The notes: generated by a model not told the origin, from the sequence alone. A stretch of DNA of 64,000 bases from Frigoribacterium sp. ACAM 257 (GCF_007954365.1 NZ_VOLO01000003.1:124001-188000), one strand, 5' to 3'; positions 26,935 through 36,469 are shown, numbered from the stretch's first letter. Numbers and translations: made by a program.

Positions 26935-27828
26935 GTGACCCTGCGCCTCTTGGCCGTCCACGCCCATCCCGACGACGAGTCCAGCAAGGGCTCGGCGACC
27001 TACGCCTACTACCGCAGCCTCGGTGCCGAGGTGCTCGTGGTCAGCTGCACCGGGGGCGAGCAGGGCTCGATCCTCAACGAGCAGCTCGAGGCGCGGGCGC
27101 ACGCCGAACGCGACATCGCGGGCCTGCGGGTGCACGAGATGCGAGCCGCCCAGGAGGCGATGGGCATCGACCACGTCTGGCTCGGCTACGCCGACTCCGG
27201 GCTGCCCGCCGAGGGCGAGCCCGTCGCGGTCAACTCGTTCGCGACCATCCCGCTCGAGATCAGCGCCGAGCCCCTCGTCTCCGTCATCCGGCGCTTCCGG
27301 CCCCAGGTCCTCGTCACGTACGACGAGATCGGCGGCTACCCGCACCCGGACCACATCCGCACCCACGAGATCTCGATGGAGGCGTTCCGTGCCGCCTCCG
27401 ACGCCTCGCGCTACCCGGCCGCGGGCGAGCCCTGGCAGATCGACAAGGTCTACTACGACCGCATGTTCAGCGCCGGCCGCGTCGGCGCGATGATCACGCA
27501 CCTGAAAGCCGAGGATCCCGAGTCGCCGCTGATCGAGCGCCTCACCGAGATGCTCGAGCGCTTCAGCGACCGGCCGGGCCTCGCCACGACGCACGTCCCG
27601 GTGTCGGAGTTCTTCCCCGTCCGCGACGCGGCCCTCCGCGCGCACGCCAGCCAGGTGCCGCTCGACAGCGCCTTCTTCTTCTGGCCGCACGACCTCCAGG
27701 TCGCCGCCTGGCCCACCGAGGACTTCCAGCTGGTCGAGTCGCGCGTCGACTCGCCGGTGCCCGAGACCGACCTCTTCGCCGGCGTCGCCGACCCGGACAC
27801 CGGACTCGTGGGGGTGCAGGCCCGATGA
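26935..27828 (+). CDS. mca: Mycothiol S-conjugate amidase
   Basis: Cleaves mycothiol S-conjugates to release mercapturic acids for detoxification; mycothiol is the main thiol of Actinobacteria, which supports the taxonomic placement. The 297-residue LmbE-type zinc hydrolase has VHAHPDDESS (His11, Asp14 and Glu15 region), a SCTGGEQG segment, and GYPHPDHIRTHE for the third zinc ligand near residue 140. The length and KVYYDRMFS favour Mca over the deacetylase MshB. GTG start with GTGAGGA upstream; overlaps the following small gene by 4 bp. Confidence 0.93.
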   Translation: MTLRLLAVHAHPDDESSKGSATYAYYRSLGAEVLVVSCTGGEQGSILNEQLEARAHAERDIAGLRVHEMRAAQEAMGIDHVWLGYADSGLPAEGEPVAVNSFATIPLEISAEPLVSVIRRFRPQVLVTYDEIGGYPHPDHIRTHEISMEAFRAASDASRYPAAGEPWQIDKVYYDRMFSAGRVGAMITHLKAEDPESPLIERLTEMLERFSDRPGLATTHVPVSEFFPVRDAALRAHASQVPLDSAFFFWPHDLQVAAWPTEDFQLVESRVDSPVPETDLFAGVADPDTGLVGVQAR

Positions 27829-28175
27829 GCGCGACAGGCGACCTCGTGCTGACGGCGGCCGTGCGCCTCCTCGCGCAGCCGTCGACCCCCGACGCGACCC
27901 TGCCGCCGTCGACGGTGCCCGACGTCGACGTCACGCCCGGCGTGTGGGGCTTCGTCGCCATCGCGTTCGTCGCCGTGGCGACGGTGCTGATCATCGTCGA
28001 CATGACGCGTCGCGTCCGTCGCACCCGGTACCGCGGCGAGGTCCGAGAGAAGATCGAGGCCGAGCGGGCCGAGGCGGACGCCGCCGCCGCGGAGCTGGAC
28101 GACGAGCCGCGCCCCCGCTCCGACGACGATCGTCGCGACGGGTCGGGGCTGCCGGACGGGCCCGACCGGCGCTAG
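27825..28175 (+). CDS. Small single-pass membrane protein downstream of mca
   Basis: 116 residues: an N-terminal hydrophobic stretch, a Pro/Thr linker, one clear membrane helix (residues ~45-66, VWGFVAIAFVAVATVLIIVDM), then a basic patch RRVRRTRYRGEVREK and an acidic, charged C-terminus. It overlaps mca by ATGA. A small membrane gene in this position is also present after mca in mycobacteria (from memory), but no function is known. Confidence 0.8.
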   Translation: MSATGDLVLTAAVRLLAQPSTPDATLPPSTVPDVDVTPGVWGFVAIAFVAVATVLIIVDMTRRVRRTRYRGEVREKIEAERAEADAAAAELDDEPRPRSDDDRRDGSGLPDGPDRR

Positions 28176-28235
28176 GTCCGGCCGAGGCGGTCCGGCCGGC
28201 TCGTCCGGCGCCTCCTGCGTGTCGGCGTGTCGGCG

Positions 28236-28973
28236 TCAGACGAAGACGGGCGCGTTCAGCGCCAGGACCAGGATGCCCGTCCAGTGGCACAGGTAGGCCA
28301 GCACGGTGCAGGCGTGGAAGAGCTCGTGGAACCCGAACCGGCCAGGCGCCGGGTTCGGCCGCTTGAGCGCGTAGAAGACGGCGCCGACGATGTACAGCAG
28401 CCCGCCGACGAGCACGAGGACGGTCATCGGCACGGACGCCGCGACGAGGTCGGGCAGGAACCCCAGGGCGCCCACGCCCATCAAGATGTACAGCGGCACG
28501 TAGAGCCAGCGCGGCGCGTGGATGAAGAACACCCGGAACGCGATGCCGAACGCCGCGGCCGTCCAGACGAGCGTCAGCAGCAGGGCCGACCTGCCGGGCG
28601 GCAGGGCGATCGCCGCGATGGGCGTGTACGTGCCGGCGATCAGCAGGAAGATGTTCGAGTGATCCAGCCGCTTGAGGAACATCTTCGCGCGGGGGCTCCA
28701 CGGGAACCGGTGGTACGTCGCCGAGATGCCGAAGAGCAGCAGCGACGTCGTCATGAACACCGCGCAGGCCCAGGTCGCGGCGGCGCCGTCGGCGAGCACG
28801 ACGAGCACGATGCCCGTCGCGATCGCGACCGGGAAGGTGCCCGCGTGGATCCAGCCGCGCCAGGTGGGCTTGCGCTCGATCGACGAGTAGGCGAGGGCGT
28901 CGTCGAGCAGCGGGATGTTCGGCAGCTCCGCACCGCCGTCGTCGGCGACCGGAGAGGGCGAGGAGGTGCTCAT
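28236..28973 (-). CDS. Hemolysin III / TrhA family membrane protein (PAQR-like)
   Basis: 245-residue protein with about seven membrane helices. Hallmarks include GISATYHRFPW, LDHSNIFLLIAGTYTP, RVFFIHAPRWLY, and the closing GFHELFHACTVLAYLCHW, whose histidines, with those of YHRF, form the probable zinc site of PAQR/TrhA proteins. TrhA homologues affect membrane energetics and fatty-acid composition. The start is ATG at 28973, as a minus-strand TACGCT 7 nt upstream makes it leaderless; further upstream in-frame sequence opposes uppS. Divergent from uppS, as in mycobacteria. Confidence 0.9.
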   Translation of the reverse strand: MSTSSPSPVADDGGAELPNIPLLDDALAYSSIERKPTWRGWIHAGTFPVAIATGIVLVVLADGAAATWACAVFMTTSLLLFGISATYHRFPWSPRAKMFLKRLDHSNIFLLIAGTYTPIAAIALPPGRSALLLTLVWTAAAFGIAFRVFFIHAPRWLYVPLYILMGVGALGFLPDLVAASVPMTVLVLVGGLLYIVGAVFYALKRPNPAPGRFGFHELFHACTVLAYLCHWTGILVLALNAPVFV

Positions 28974-28980
28974 GGGGGCG

Positions 28981-28986
28981 AGCGTA
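28981..28986 (-). promoter_or_regulatory. -10 box of trhA, leaderless
   Basis: TACGCT on the minus strand, 7 nt before the ATG at 28973. Confidence 0.5.
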
Positions 28987-29027
28987 GGGGAGGCGGCCCG
29001 GCGACCGCTGTGACCGCGCGGGTGGGT

Positions 29028-29033
29028 TAACCT
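29028..29033 (+). promoter_or_regulatory. -10 box of uppS, leaderless
   Basis: TAACCT ends 6 nt before the GTG at 29040. Together with the trhA box it forms a compact divergent promoter region of ~55 bp. Confidence 0.5.
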
Positions 29034-29039
29034 GGGCAC

Positions 29040-29828
29040 GTGAAGAGTCCTGGACGGCCTCCCGTGGCCGGCGGCCTGCTGTACGGCCTGTACCAGCGTC
29101 GTCTGCGCCGTGAGCTCGACGGGGCCGAGCTGCCGCACCACGTCGCCATGATCGTTGACGGCAACCGTCGCTGGGCCAAGGCCCGCATGCTCGAGACGGC
29201 CGCGCACGGGCACCGTGCCGGCGCCGCGAAGATCAGCGAGTTCCTCACCTGGTGCGACGACCTCGGCATCCGCGTCGTCACCCTCTACCTGCTCTCGGCC
29301 GACAACCTCGGCAACCGCGCCTCCGACGAGCTCACGGAGCTCTTCGGCATCATCGGCGACGTCGCCGACGAGCTGTCCCACCAGCGCGACTGGAAGGTGC
29401 AGCACGTCGGCGCGACCGACGACCTGCCCGCCGGACTCTGCTCGTCGCTCTCCGCGGCCGAGGAACGCACGCGCGACCACGGCGGCCTGCACGTCAACCT
29501 CGCCGTCGGCTACGGCGGCCGGCGCGAGATCGCGGACGCCATGCGCAGCATCGTCCGGGCCCACGACGCGGCGGGCGGCACCCTCGACGCCCTCGCCGAG
29601 GTGCTGACGCCCGAGCTCATCGCCGATCACCTCTACACCGGCGGCCAGCCCGACCCCGACCTCGTCATCCGCACCTCGGGCGAGCAGCGGCTCAGCGACT
29701 TCATGCTCTGGCAGAGCGCCCACAGCGAGTTCTACTTCGTCGAGGCGCTCTACCCCGACCTCCGCGAGGTCGACTTCCTCCGCGCCGTGCGCGACTTCGC
29801 CCTGCGCCACCGCCGCTTCGGCAGCTGA
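29040..29828 (+). CDS. uppS: Isoprenyl (polyprenyl) diphosphate synthase, cis-type
   Basis: Condenses isopentenyl units with Z geometry. The 262-residue product has the catalytic Asp in VAMIVDGNRRWA (residues ~36-47), the HGHRAGAAK block, SADNLGNRASDEL and the C-terminal RTSGEQRLSDF with QSAHSEFYF. Its sequence and position next to trhA resemble the mycobacterial short-chain Z-farnesyl diphosphate synthase, so the chain length is not certain: it may make Z-FPP or C50/C55 lipids for cell-wall carriers. GTG start, leaderless. Confidence 0.92.
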   Translation: MKSPGRPPVAGGLLYGLYQRRLRRELDGAELPHHVAMIVDGNRRWAKARMLETAAHGHRAGAAKISEFLTWCDDLGIRVVTLYLLSADNLGNRASDELTELFGIIGDVADELSHQRDWKVQHVGATDDLPAGLCSSLSAAEERTRDHGGLHVNLAVGYGGRREIADAMRSIVRAHDAAGGTLDALAEVLTPELIADHLYTGGQPDPDLVIRTSGEQRLSDFMLWQSAHSEFYFVEALYPDLREVDFLRAVRDFALRHRRFGS

Positions 29829-29908
29829 CACCGGCGGCCGTCGGCTGCTCGGTCCCTCGACGCCCGGGGCCGGGTACGGTGGAGGACCCCGATCCGAGGA
29901 GCACCACC

Positions 29909-31036
29909 GTGACCACCATCGACGACTTCGCCGCCGGCTTCGCCGACGAGGCGGGCTGGTTCGACTTCGCCTCGTTCGGCCCGATGGGCACGGGCGTCGT
30001 GCAGGAGGCGCGGGCGCTGACCGAGCTCCAGTCGCGGTCCCGGCACGGCTCGGTCGTCGCCCTCGACGAGCAGTCCGGACGTGCCCGCCGGGCCGTCGCC
30101 GCCCTCACGGGCTTCCCGACCGACCACGTGGTGTTCCAGCCGAGCACGAGCCAGGGCATGATGCACACGCTGTTCGGGCTGACGGGTGCGCTCGCGCTGT
30201 CTCCGCGGGAGTACCCGACGACCCCGCTCGCCGCGACCCGCGCCTCCTCGGCCCTGCGCGTGCTCGACACCGTCTGGCTCGACGTGCCGGACGACGCGGT
30301 GACGCCCGCGGTGCTGCGCGAGCACCTGACGCCGTCGGTGACGGCCGTCGCCGTCAGCGTCGTCGACTACCGCACGGGCTACCTCGCCGATCTCGAAGGC
30401 ATCCGCCAGGTGATCGGCGACCGGCTGCTGATCGTCGACGGGATCCAGGGCTTCGGCGTCGTCGACGCGCCCTGGGCCGTCGCCGACGTGCTGGTCACGG
30501 GCGGCCAGAAGTGGCTGCGCGCGGGCTGGGGCACCGGCTTCATGGCGCTCAGCGACCGCGCCCTGACCGATCTCACTCCCGTGTTCAGCGGCGTCCACGG
30601 CTCGGAGATCACCCTCGGCGGCTCGTACGAGCGCGGTGCCGAGCCGGTCCCCGGTGCGGCCGCGTTCCAGCTCTCCCGCCCCGACCCCATCGCGGAGGCG
30701 CGCCTCGCGACCTCGCTGGAGGAGGTCGCGGACGTCGGCATCCGTCCGGTCGCCGCGGCCGTCGCCGACCGGGCGACCCGCCTCATCGACCTCGCCGACG
30801 AGTTCGCCGTGCCGGTGACCTCGTCCCGCGTGGAGTCGGAGCGGGCCGGGATCGTCGTGCTCGAGCCGGAGCCGCAGCACCTGACGGCGCTGACCGCCTC
30901 GCTGCTGAACCACGGGGTGAGCGTGACGGTGCGGAGCACGAGCGTCCGTCTCAGCACCCACGTGTCCAACGGCGAGGACTCGTTCGGGCTGCTCCGCGAG
31001 GCGCTGATGTCGTACGGGAGCGCGATCTCGTACTGA
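29909..31036 (+). CDS. Aminotransferase class V-fold PLP enzyme (kynureninase/cysteine desulfurase-like)
   Basis: 375-residue fold-type I PLP protein. The cofactor-contacting Asp lies in LIVDGIQGFG (~176) and the Schiff-base lysine is in TGGQKWLRAG (~201). The N-terminus has STSQGMMHTLFG, which fits the phosphate-binding helix. The closing SVRLSTHVSNGEDSFG is like that of selenocysteine lyase/isopenicillin epimerase-like proteins. The substrate cannot be read from sequence. A second class V PLP gene is at 58392-59600. GTG 29909 has GAGGAGC upstream. Confidence 0.8.
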   Translation: MTTIDDFAAGFADEAGWFDFASFGPMGTGVVQEARALTELQSRSRHGSVVALDEQSGRARRAVAALTGFPTDHVVFQPSTSQGMMHTLFGLTGALALSPREYPTTPLAATRASSALRVLDTVWLDVPDDAVTPAVLREHLTPSVTAVAVSVVDYRTGYLADLEGIRQVIGDRLLIVDGIQGFGVVDAPWAVADVLVTGGQKWLRAGWGTGFMALSDRALTDLTPVFSGVHGSEITLGGSYERGAEPVPGAAAFQLSRPDPIAEARLATSLEEVADVGIRPVAAAVADRATRLIDLADEFAVPVTSSRVESERAGIVVLEPEPQHLTALTASLLNHGVSVTVRSTSVRLSTHVSNGEDSFGLLREALMSYGSAISY

Positions 31037-31142
31037 GGTCCCACCACGCGGCCTGCAGACCCTCGACCAGCACCTGAGGGTCGTTCACCTGATCGTCACA
31101 CGACACGGCGTGCCGTGCTGGACCCGTGTCGGAGGCACGACG

Positions 31143-31263
31143 TAGGTTCGGCTCATCGGGCAAGTAGCCCGGTCGAGACGGCCACGAAAGTTCGCCTCGC
31201 GACTGCTCCGCGGCCGTCCTGCCGAAGGTACCGAGTGCCTCGTCGCTCGGAGATGGAGTCGTC
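31143..31263 (+). promoter_or_regulatory. phoH2 promoter and structured leader
   Basis: TAGGTT (31143-31148) is a good -10; transcription from ~31155 gives a ~110-nt leader. Within it GACGGCC (31177-31183) pairs with GGCCGTC (31212-31218), CGAAAGTTCG forms a small inner hairpin, and CCGAG/CTCGG another near the start codon. No known riboswitch family was recognised; it may regulate phoH2 by structure. No gene is seen in 31037-31263. Confidence 0.4.
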
Positions 31264-32628
31264 GTGACCGTCAACACCCGGGCCGACCAGCAGAGCACCT
31301 CAGCAGACCGTCGTGCGGGCACGCCCCGAGCTGCGGTCGACCAGCGCACCTACGTCCTCGACACGTCCGTCCTGCTGAGCGATCCGCAGGCGATCTTCCG
31401 GTTCGCCGAACACGACGTGGTGCTGCCCGTCGTCGTCGTCAGCGAGCTCGAGGGCAAGCGCCACGATCCTGAGCTGGGCTACTTCGCGCGACAGGCGCTC
31501 CGCCTCCTCGACGGTCTGCGCGTGGCGCACGACCGCCTCGATTTCCCGGTCGAGGTCGGGTCGGGCGGCTCGTTCCGGGTCGAGCTCAACCACTCGAACA
31601 TGTCGGTGCTGCCGTCGGGCCTCCAGCTCGGCGACAACGACTCGCGCATCCTCGCGGTGGCGTCGAACCTGGCGAACGACGGGCTGGCCGTGACGGTCGT
31701 CTCGAAGGACCTCCCGCTGCGCGTCAAGGCGGCCTCCATCGGACTCGCGGCGGAGGAGTACCGCGCCGAGCAGGTCGTCGACAGCGGCTACACCGGCCTG
31801 AGCGAGCTCGACGTCTCGAGCGACCAGATGGCGTCGTTCTGGGAGAAGGAGACGATCAGCTCTCGTGCCCTCGCCGACGTCCCCGTGAACACCGGGCTCG
31901 TCGTGCACTCCGACCGCGGGTCGGCGCTCGGTCGGGTCACCGCCCGAGGCGAGGCCCGTCTCGTGCGCGGGGACCGCGACGTGTTCGGGCTGCACGGCCG
32001 CTCGGCCGAGCAGCGGCTCGCCATCGACCTTCTGCTCGATCCCGAGGTCGGCATCGTGTCGCTCGGCGGCAGCGCGGGCACGGGCAAGTCGGCGCTCGCC
32101 CTGTGTGCCGGGCTCGAGGCCGTGCTCGAGAAGCAGCAGCACAAGAAGATCATGGTGTTCCGGCCGCTGTACGCGGTCGGCGGGCAAGACCTCGGCTTCC
32201 TGCCCGGCGACGCCGCCGAGAAGATGAACCCCTGGGGGCAGGCGGTCTTCGACACCCTGGGCGCCATCGTCTCGCAGAACGTGCTCGACGAGGTCGTCGA
32301 GCGCGGGCTGCTCGAGGTGCTCCCGCTGACGCACATCCGCGGCCGCTCGCTGCACGACGCGTTCGTGATCGTCGACGAGGCCCAGTCGCTCGAGCGCAAC
32401 GTGCTGCTCACCGTGCTCAGTCGGATCGGGCAGAACAGCCGGGTCGTCCTGACCCACGACGTGGCTCAGCGCGACAACCTCCGGGTGGGGCGCCACGACG
32501 GCGTCGCGTCGGTGATCGAGACGCTCAAGGGGCACCCGCTCTTCGGGCACGTGACGCTGACGCGCTCGGAGCGCTCGGCCATCGCCGCGCTCGTGACCGA
32601 GCTGCTCGAGTCGAACGAGCTCGCCTAG
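31264..32628 (+). CDS. phoH2: PhoH2: PIN domain fused to PhoH ATPase
   Basis: 454-residue two-domain protein. The N-terminal PIN RNase domain (residues ~30-160) shows [10 protein letters not shown] with its metal-binding Asp, [10 protein letters not shown], and NDSRILAVA plus [11 protein letters not shown]. The PhoH ATPase domain starts near 235, with Walker [14 protein letters not shown] and Walker [12 protein letters not shown], and ends with EVLESN-like ELLESNELA. The family couples ATP hydrolysis to RNA unwinding and cleavage. Located between a PLP enzyme and a prepilin peptidase; the mycobacterial homologue is also near fum and uppS. Confidence 0.9.
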   Translation: MTVNTRADQQSTSADRRAGTPRAAVDQRTYVLDTSVLLSDPQAIFRFAEHDVVLPVVVVSELEGKRHDPELGYFARQALRLLDGLRVAHDRLDFPVEVGSGGSFRVELNHSNMSVLPSGLQLGDNDSRILAVASNLANDGLAVTVVSKDLPLRVKAASIGLAAEEYRAEQVVDSGYTGLSELDVSSDQMASFWEKETISSRALADVPVNTGLVVHSDRGSALGRVTARGEARLVRGDRDVFGLHGRSAEQRLAIDLLLDPEVGIVSLGGSAGTGKSALALCAGLEAVLEKQQHKKIMVFRPLYAVGGQDLGFLPGDAAEKMNPWGQAVFDTLGAIVSQNVLDEVVERGLLEVLPLTHIRGRSLHDAFVIVDEAQSLERNVLLTVLSRIGQNSRVVLTHDVAQRDNLRVGRHDGVASVIETLKGHPLFGHVTLTRSERSAIAALVTELLESNELA

Positions 32629-32638
32629 GGCCGCCGGC

Positions 32639-32696
32639 GTGTGGACGGGGGCGGGTCCTTGCTCCACCGGGGCGACCTGCGCGAAGTCGTCCACAC
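32639..32696. repeat. Inverted repeat downstream of phoH2
   Basis: GTGTGGACG (32639-32647) and CGTCCACAC (32688-32696) are exact complements 40 nt apart. Likely part of the termination region of phoH2. Confidence 0.6.
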
Positions 32697-32747
32697 ACGC
32701 GGGTCGACCGCAGGAGGCGGCGGAGACGGGGGCGTCAGGGTCGCCTC

Positions 32748-33536
32748 ATGACGACCACAGAGCACGAGCACAGCCACGGCCACGGTGAGCACGGCCGACA
32801 CGAGCACCGTGGAGGCGGTGACGAGCACGGCCGCGACGAGCCGCACGGCCGCGGAGAGCTCGGTCGAGACCGCCACGGCGACGGAGAACTCGGCCGCGAC
32901 GAGTGCGGTCGCGGCGGTGACGAGCGCGAAGGCGACCGTGACGGGGACGGCTCGGCCCCGTTTCCGTCTCCGCGCCCGGGGCGGAGCCGGAGGCCGACCG
33001 GGATCGACGTCGTCACGGGGCTCGCGCTGCTCGGCCTCGTCGCGGCGCTCGACCTCTCCGTGCCGGGGGCGCTGGCGGCGTCGGCACTCGCGGTCATGAC
33101 CGGTCCACTCGTCCGCGTCGACGTCGCCGAGCGACGCCTCCCGAACGCCCTCGTGCTGGTGGCCCTGGTCGGCGCGGCGTCCGCTGTGGTCCTCGCCGTG
33201 ACCACGGGCGGCGGAGTCCCGGCGGCGTGGGCGTGCCTCCTCGGCCTCACGGTGCTCGCGGCGTGCGTCCCGCTCGTGCACGGCGGCGGCCTCGGGGCCG
33301 GCGACGCCAAGCTCGCGAGCGTCGGCGCCGTGGCCGCAGCTCTGGCATCGCCGTCGGCGCCGCTCGCCTGGCTCCTGGCGGTGGCGCTGCTCGGGGGTGT
33401 GCACGGCACCGCCGCGGTCGCCGTCCGACGACGGGGCGCCTCGCCGACCAGGGTTGCCATCCCGTTCGGGCCGGTGCTGCTCGTCGGCTGGTGGCTCGCG
33501 GTCGCCGTGGCGTCGACGGTCCTCGACGCGTCGTAG
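32748..33536 (+). CDS. A24 prepilin peptidase-like protein with His/Asp/Gly-rich N-terminus
   Basis: Membrane aspartyl protease of the prepilin peptidase (TadV/CpaA) type. The C-terminal ~180 residues have 5-6 helices and the two catalytic Asp motifs: VDVAERRLPNALV, and GLGAGDAKLAS. The first ~80 residues are a low-complexity run of EHGHGEHGRHEHRGGG-like units with many His, Asp, Arg and Gly, absent from normal A24 enzymes. It may be a metal-binding or disordered extension, or the real start may be further in, at about 33000-33050; there is no good ribosome-binding site at 32748. No pilin genes are in the window. Confidence 0.7.
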   Translation: MTTTEHEHSHGHGEHGRHEHRGGGDEHGRDEPHGRGELGRDRHGDGELGRDECGRGGDEREGDRDGDGSAPFPSPRPGRSRRPTGIDVVTGLALLGLVAALDLSVPGALAASALAVMTGPLVRVDVAERRLPNALVLVALVGAASAVVLAVTTGGGVPAAWACLLGLTVLAACVPLVHGGGLGAGDAKLASVGAVAAALASPSAPLAWLLAVALLGGVHGTAAVAVRRRGASPTRVAIPFGPVLLVGWWLAVAVASTVLDAS

Positions 33537-33550
33537 CGTCCGCGAGTGCC

Positions 33551-33600
33551 CGAGAAGGGACGAAGTGCCGCCGGGCCGGGCGGTACTTCGTCCCCTCTCG
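33551..33600. repeat. 22-bp inverted repeat between convergent genes
   Basis: The arms 33551-33572 (CGAGAAGGGACGAAGTGCCG...) and 33579-33600 are complementary at 20 of 22 positions. The left arm begins with the same CGAGAAGGGACGA as the palindrome at 1894. It lies between the prepilin peptidase and fumC, which are convergent. Confidence 0.8.
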
Positions 33601-33604
33601 CGTA

Positions 33605-33680
33605 GGTCCCGCGGCCTGGCCTGCCTGGCCGGCCGGGCCGGCCTGACCGGCGGGCCGGCCGGCCGGGCGGCGCTGCGCGC
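33605..33680. repeat. GGCC-rich low-complexity run
   Basis: A stretch made almost entirely of CCTGGCC and GGCCGGCC units, for example GGCCGGCCGGGCGGCG near 33656. No coding signal. It might form slipped or very stable hairpins. Confidence 0.7.
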
Positions 33681-33686
33681 GGCGGC

Positions 33687-35081
33687 TCAGCCCGGGCGGG
33701 TCATGCTCAGCACGTCGAGTGCCGAGTCGAGCTGCGCCTCGGTGACCTCGCCGCGCTCGACGAAGCCGAGGTCGACGACGGCCTCGCGCACCGTGATCTT
33801 CTGCGCCACGGCGTGCTTCGCGACCTTCGCTGCCGCCTCGTACCCGATCACGCGGTTCAGCGGGGTGACGATCGACGGCGACGACTCGGCCATGGCACGG
33901 GCTCTCTCGACGTCGGCCTCGAGGCCGTCGACGGTCTTGTCGGCGAGCACCCGGGTCGCGTTCGACAGAAGTCGGATCGACTCGAGCAACGCGGTGCCCA
34001 TCACCGGGATGGCGACGTTGAGCTCGAACGACCCGGAGGCGCCGGCCCAGGCGATCGTGGCGTCGTTCCCGATCACGCGTGCCGAGACCATCAGCACGGC
34101 CTCGGGCACCACGGGGTTGACCTTGCCGGGCATGATCGACGAGCCGGGCTGCAGGTCGGGGACGTGCAGCTCGCCGAGGCCCGCGTTGGGGCCCGAGCCC
34201 ATCCAGCGGATGTCGTTGTTGATCTTCGTGAGGCTGACCGCGAGCACGCGGAGCGCGCCGGACGCCTCGACGAGGCCGTCACGGGCGCCCTGCGCCTCGA
34301 AGTGGTCGAGAGCCTCGGTCACGGGCAGTCCGCTGTCGTCGGCGAGCACGGAGATGACCTCCTGCGGGAAGCCGACCGGCGTGTTGATGCCCGTTCCCGT
34401 CGCGGTGCCTCCGAGCGGCACCTCGGCCACGCGGGGGAGCGTCGCCTGCACGCGCTCGACGCCGAGCCGGATCTGGCGGGCGTAGCCGCCGAACTCCTGG
34501 CCGAGCGTCACCGGGGTCGCGTCCATGAGGTGGGTGCGGCCCGCCTTGACGACGCCGGCCCACTCGGCGGCCTTGCGCTCCAGCGACTCGGCGAGGTGCT
34601 CGAGGGCCGGCACGAGGTCGTGGAGCAGGGCTCCCGTCACGGCCACGTGGACGGAGGTCGGGAACACGTCGTTCGACGACTGCGACGCGTTGACGTGGTC
34701 GTTGGGGTGCACGTCGACGCCGTCGACGGTCCCGGCGAGGCTGGCCAGCACTTCGTTCATGTTCATGTTCGACGAGGTCCCGCTGCCGGTCTGGTAGACG
34801 TCCACGGGGAACTGGTCGTGGTGCTGCCCGCCGATGATCGTGTCGGCCGCGGCGACGATCGCGTCGGCGACGCCCTCGGGGACGATTCCCCGTCGGCCGT
34901 TCACGACGGCGGCCGCCCGCTTGATGCGCGCCAGGGCCACGATCTGCGCGGCCTCGAGGCCGGCTCCCGAGATGGGGAAGTTCTCGACGGCCCGCTGGGT
35001 CTGCGCCCGCCACAGGGCGGACGCGGGGACCCGCACCTCGCCCATCGTGTCGTGCTCGATGCGGTACTCGGTTGTGGTCAC
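33687..35081 (-). CDS. fumC: Class II fumarase
   Basis: TCA-cycle enzyme that hydrates fumarate to malate without an iron-sulfur cluster. The 464-residue homotetrameric type shows [14 protein letters not shown] (substrate site), [15 protein letters not shown], and the fumarase/aspartase signature [11 protein letters not shown] near residue 313 with the catalytic serine. GTG at 35081 is preceded by AAAGGA. It is the last gene of a minus-strand run: xseA, xseB, DUF4245, carbonic anhydrase, fumC. Confidence 0.95.
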   Translation of the reverse strand: MTTTEYRIEHDTMGEVRVPASALWRAQTQRAVENFPISGAGLEAAQIVALARIKRAAAVVNGRRGIVPEGVADAIVAAADTIIGGQHHDQFPVDVYQTGSGTSSNMNMNEVLASLAGTVDGVDVHPNDHVNASQSSNDVFPTSVHVAVTGALLHDLVPALEHLAESLERKAAEWAGVVKAGRTHLMDATPVTLGQEFGGYARQIRLGVERVQATLPRVAEVPLGGTATGTGINTPVGFPQEVISVLADDSGLPVTEALDHFEAQGARDGLVEASGALRVLAVSLTKINNDIRWMGSGPNAGLGELHVPDLQPGSSIMPGKVNPVVPEAVLMVSARVIGNDATIAWAGASGSFELNVAIPVMGTALLESIRLLSNATRVLADKTVDGLEADVERARAMAESSPSIVTPLNRVIGYEAAAKVAKHAVAQKITVREAVVDLGFVERGEVTEAQLDSALDVLSMTRPG

Positions 35082-35147
35082 GACGTCATCGTCCTTTCCT
35101 TCGGCCCTCGTGGGGCGGTGTCACGGGGGCCGGTCGCCCCCGCGGCG

Positions 35148-35777
35148 TCAGAGTCGACCGATGATGATCGACGGGTCGACGCGGCCGTCGGCGAGCGCGT
35201 AGTTCGCCCCGACCACGGTCAACCTACCCTCGGCGACGGCGGCCGAGATGAGCGCGCTCCGGCCCACCAGCGACTCGACCGAGGCCTGGATGTGCAGCGC
35301 GCCGACCGCGCGCGGGTCGAGCACCGCGCCCGGCTCGAGGGCGATCGTCGCGCGCCGGACACTGGGCACGATCATGTCGACGAGGTCGCCGAGGAACCGC
35401 GACCCGGGAGGCGCGTCGCTCGTGAGCGAGTCGATGGCCGTCGCGACCGCGCCGCAGCTGTCGTGGCCGAGCACGACGATGAGCGGCACCCCGAGCACGG
35501 AGACCGCGTACTCGAGCGACGCGATCACGGTGTCGCCGACGACCTGGCCGGCGTTCCGCACGACGAAGAGGTCGCCGAGGCCCACGTCGAAGATGATCTC
35601 GGCGGCGAGACGCGAGTCGGCGCAGCCGAAGAGGGCCGCCACGGGCTCTTGCCCGCCGGCGAGCAGGGCACGCCGGTCGCTGTCCTGGTGGGGGTGCTGC
35701 GGCGCGCCCGTCACGAAGCGCTCGTTGCCGGCCTTCATCCGCTCCCACGCACGGCCCGGGGTCGGTGAGTCGGTCAC
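35148..35777 (-). CDS. Beta-class carbonic anhydrase
   Basis: Interconverts CO2 and bicarbonate. The 209-residue product has the beta-class zinc ligands Cys52 and the Asp54/Arg56 dyad in FGCADSRL, and His105 and Cys108 in LGHDSCGA; further hallmarks are FVVRNAGQVVGDTVIASLEY. It overlaps DUF4245 by four bases, so the two are translationally coupled. Position in a fum-xse operon is unusual; bicarbonate supply for carboxylation is inference. Confidence 0.93.
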   Translation of the reverse strand: MTDSPTPGRAWERMKAGNERFVTGAPQHPHQDSDRRALLAGGQEPVAALFGCADSRLAAEIIFDVGLGDLFVVRNAGQVVGDTVIASLEYAVSVLGVPLIVVLGHDSCGAVATAIDSLTSDAPPGSRFLGDLVDMIVPSVRRATIALEPGAVLDPRAVGALHIQASVESLVGRSALISAAVAEGRLTVVGANYALADGRVDPSIIIGRL

Positions 35778-36469
35778 GACTGGTCTCCTGTCTGGTCGGC
35801 CAGCTGCTCGGCCAGCGCGGTGGCTAGCTGCTCGAACTCGACGTCGCCGGCCGTGCCGTGCAGCACGTACGAGCTGCGGTCGACCGTCGTCGTCATCGAG
35901 TAGGCGAAGTTGCCGGGGCTCTCGCCGTCGCGGCGGTCGTACACCTGCCAGTCGAGGCCCGCGATCGTCGTCGCACCCGTGGCCGGTCGCGCCTGCACCG
36001 CGTTCGCGACCCAGGTCGCGTTGGCGTCGACGCCCTGCTCGAGGGCGATGAACTGCTCGGTGGGCGTGATGAGCCCGACGTACCAGGTGGCGACGCCGTC
36101 AGCCGTGCCGGTGGAGATGTCGGCACGGTTCGACGTCCAGCCGCTCGGCAGGTCGGGAGCGGCCAGCGGCACGTCGACGTTGCTCTCGGCGTTCTGCGCC
36201 ACCGACCGGTAGTCGATCTCCTCCCGGTTGACCGTGCCGCCGGGGCGCACGACGACCAGCACCAGGAAGAGCACGACCGCGAGCGACGCCACGATGGACA
36301 ACGTCAGGTTGACCGCGGTCTGGTTGGCGTAGTGCTTGCGCGTGTTCTCCGCCTTGCGACGCGCCGTCTCGTCCGGGGTCTCGGGACGCCCCAGCTCGGC
36401 CACGATGCGCGGCTCCCTGCTGCGAGAGCCGCGAGCGCCCCGAGGCTCGGGCGTGCCGGGCTCGGTCAT
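35774..36469 (-). CDS. DUF4245 domain-containing membrane protein
   Basis: 231-residue protein of unknown function. It has a charged cytoplasmic N-terminus with a cluster of Arg, one membrane helix (residues ~54-74, [20 protein letters not shown]), and an exported domain with the family features [20 protein letters not shown] and [21 protein letters not shown] at 36469 overlaps the xseB end (ATGA); the long open frame upstream is antisense/out-of-frame to xseA. A DUF4245 gene beside fum is also found in mycobacteria. Confidence 0.87.
   Translation of the reverse strand: MTEPGTPEPRGARGSRSREPRIVAELGRPETPDETARRKAENTRKHYANQTAVNLTLSIVASLAVVLFLVLVVVRPGGTVNREEIDYRSVAQNAESNVDVPLAAPDLPSGWTSNRADISTGTADGVATWYVGLITPTEQFIALEQGVDANATWVANAVQARPATGATTIAGLDWQVYDRRDGESPGNFAYSMTTTVDRSSYVLHGTAGDVEFEQLATALAEQLADQTGDQS

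Noticed and set aside
31143-31263. Known riboswitch upstream of phoH2
   Set aside because: No match to TPP, cobalamin, SAM, c-di-GMP, ydaO or guanidine consensus features could be found by eye.
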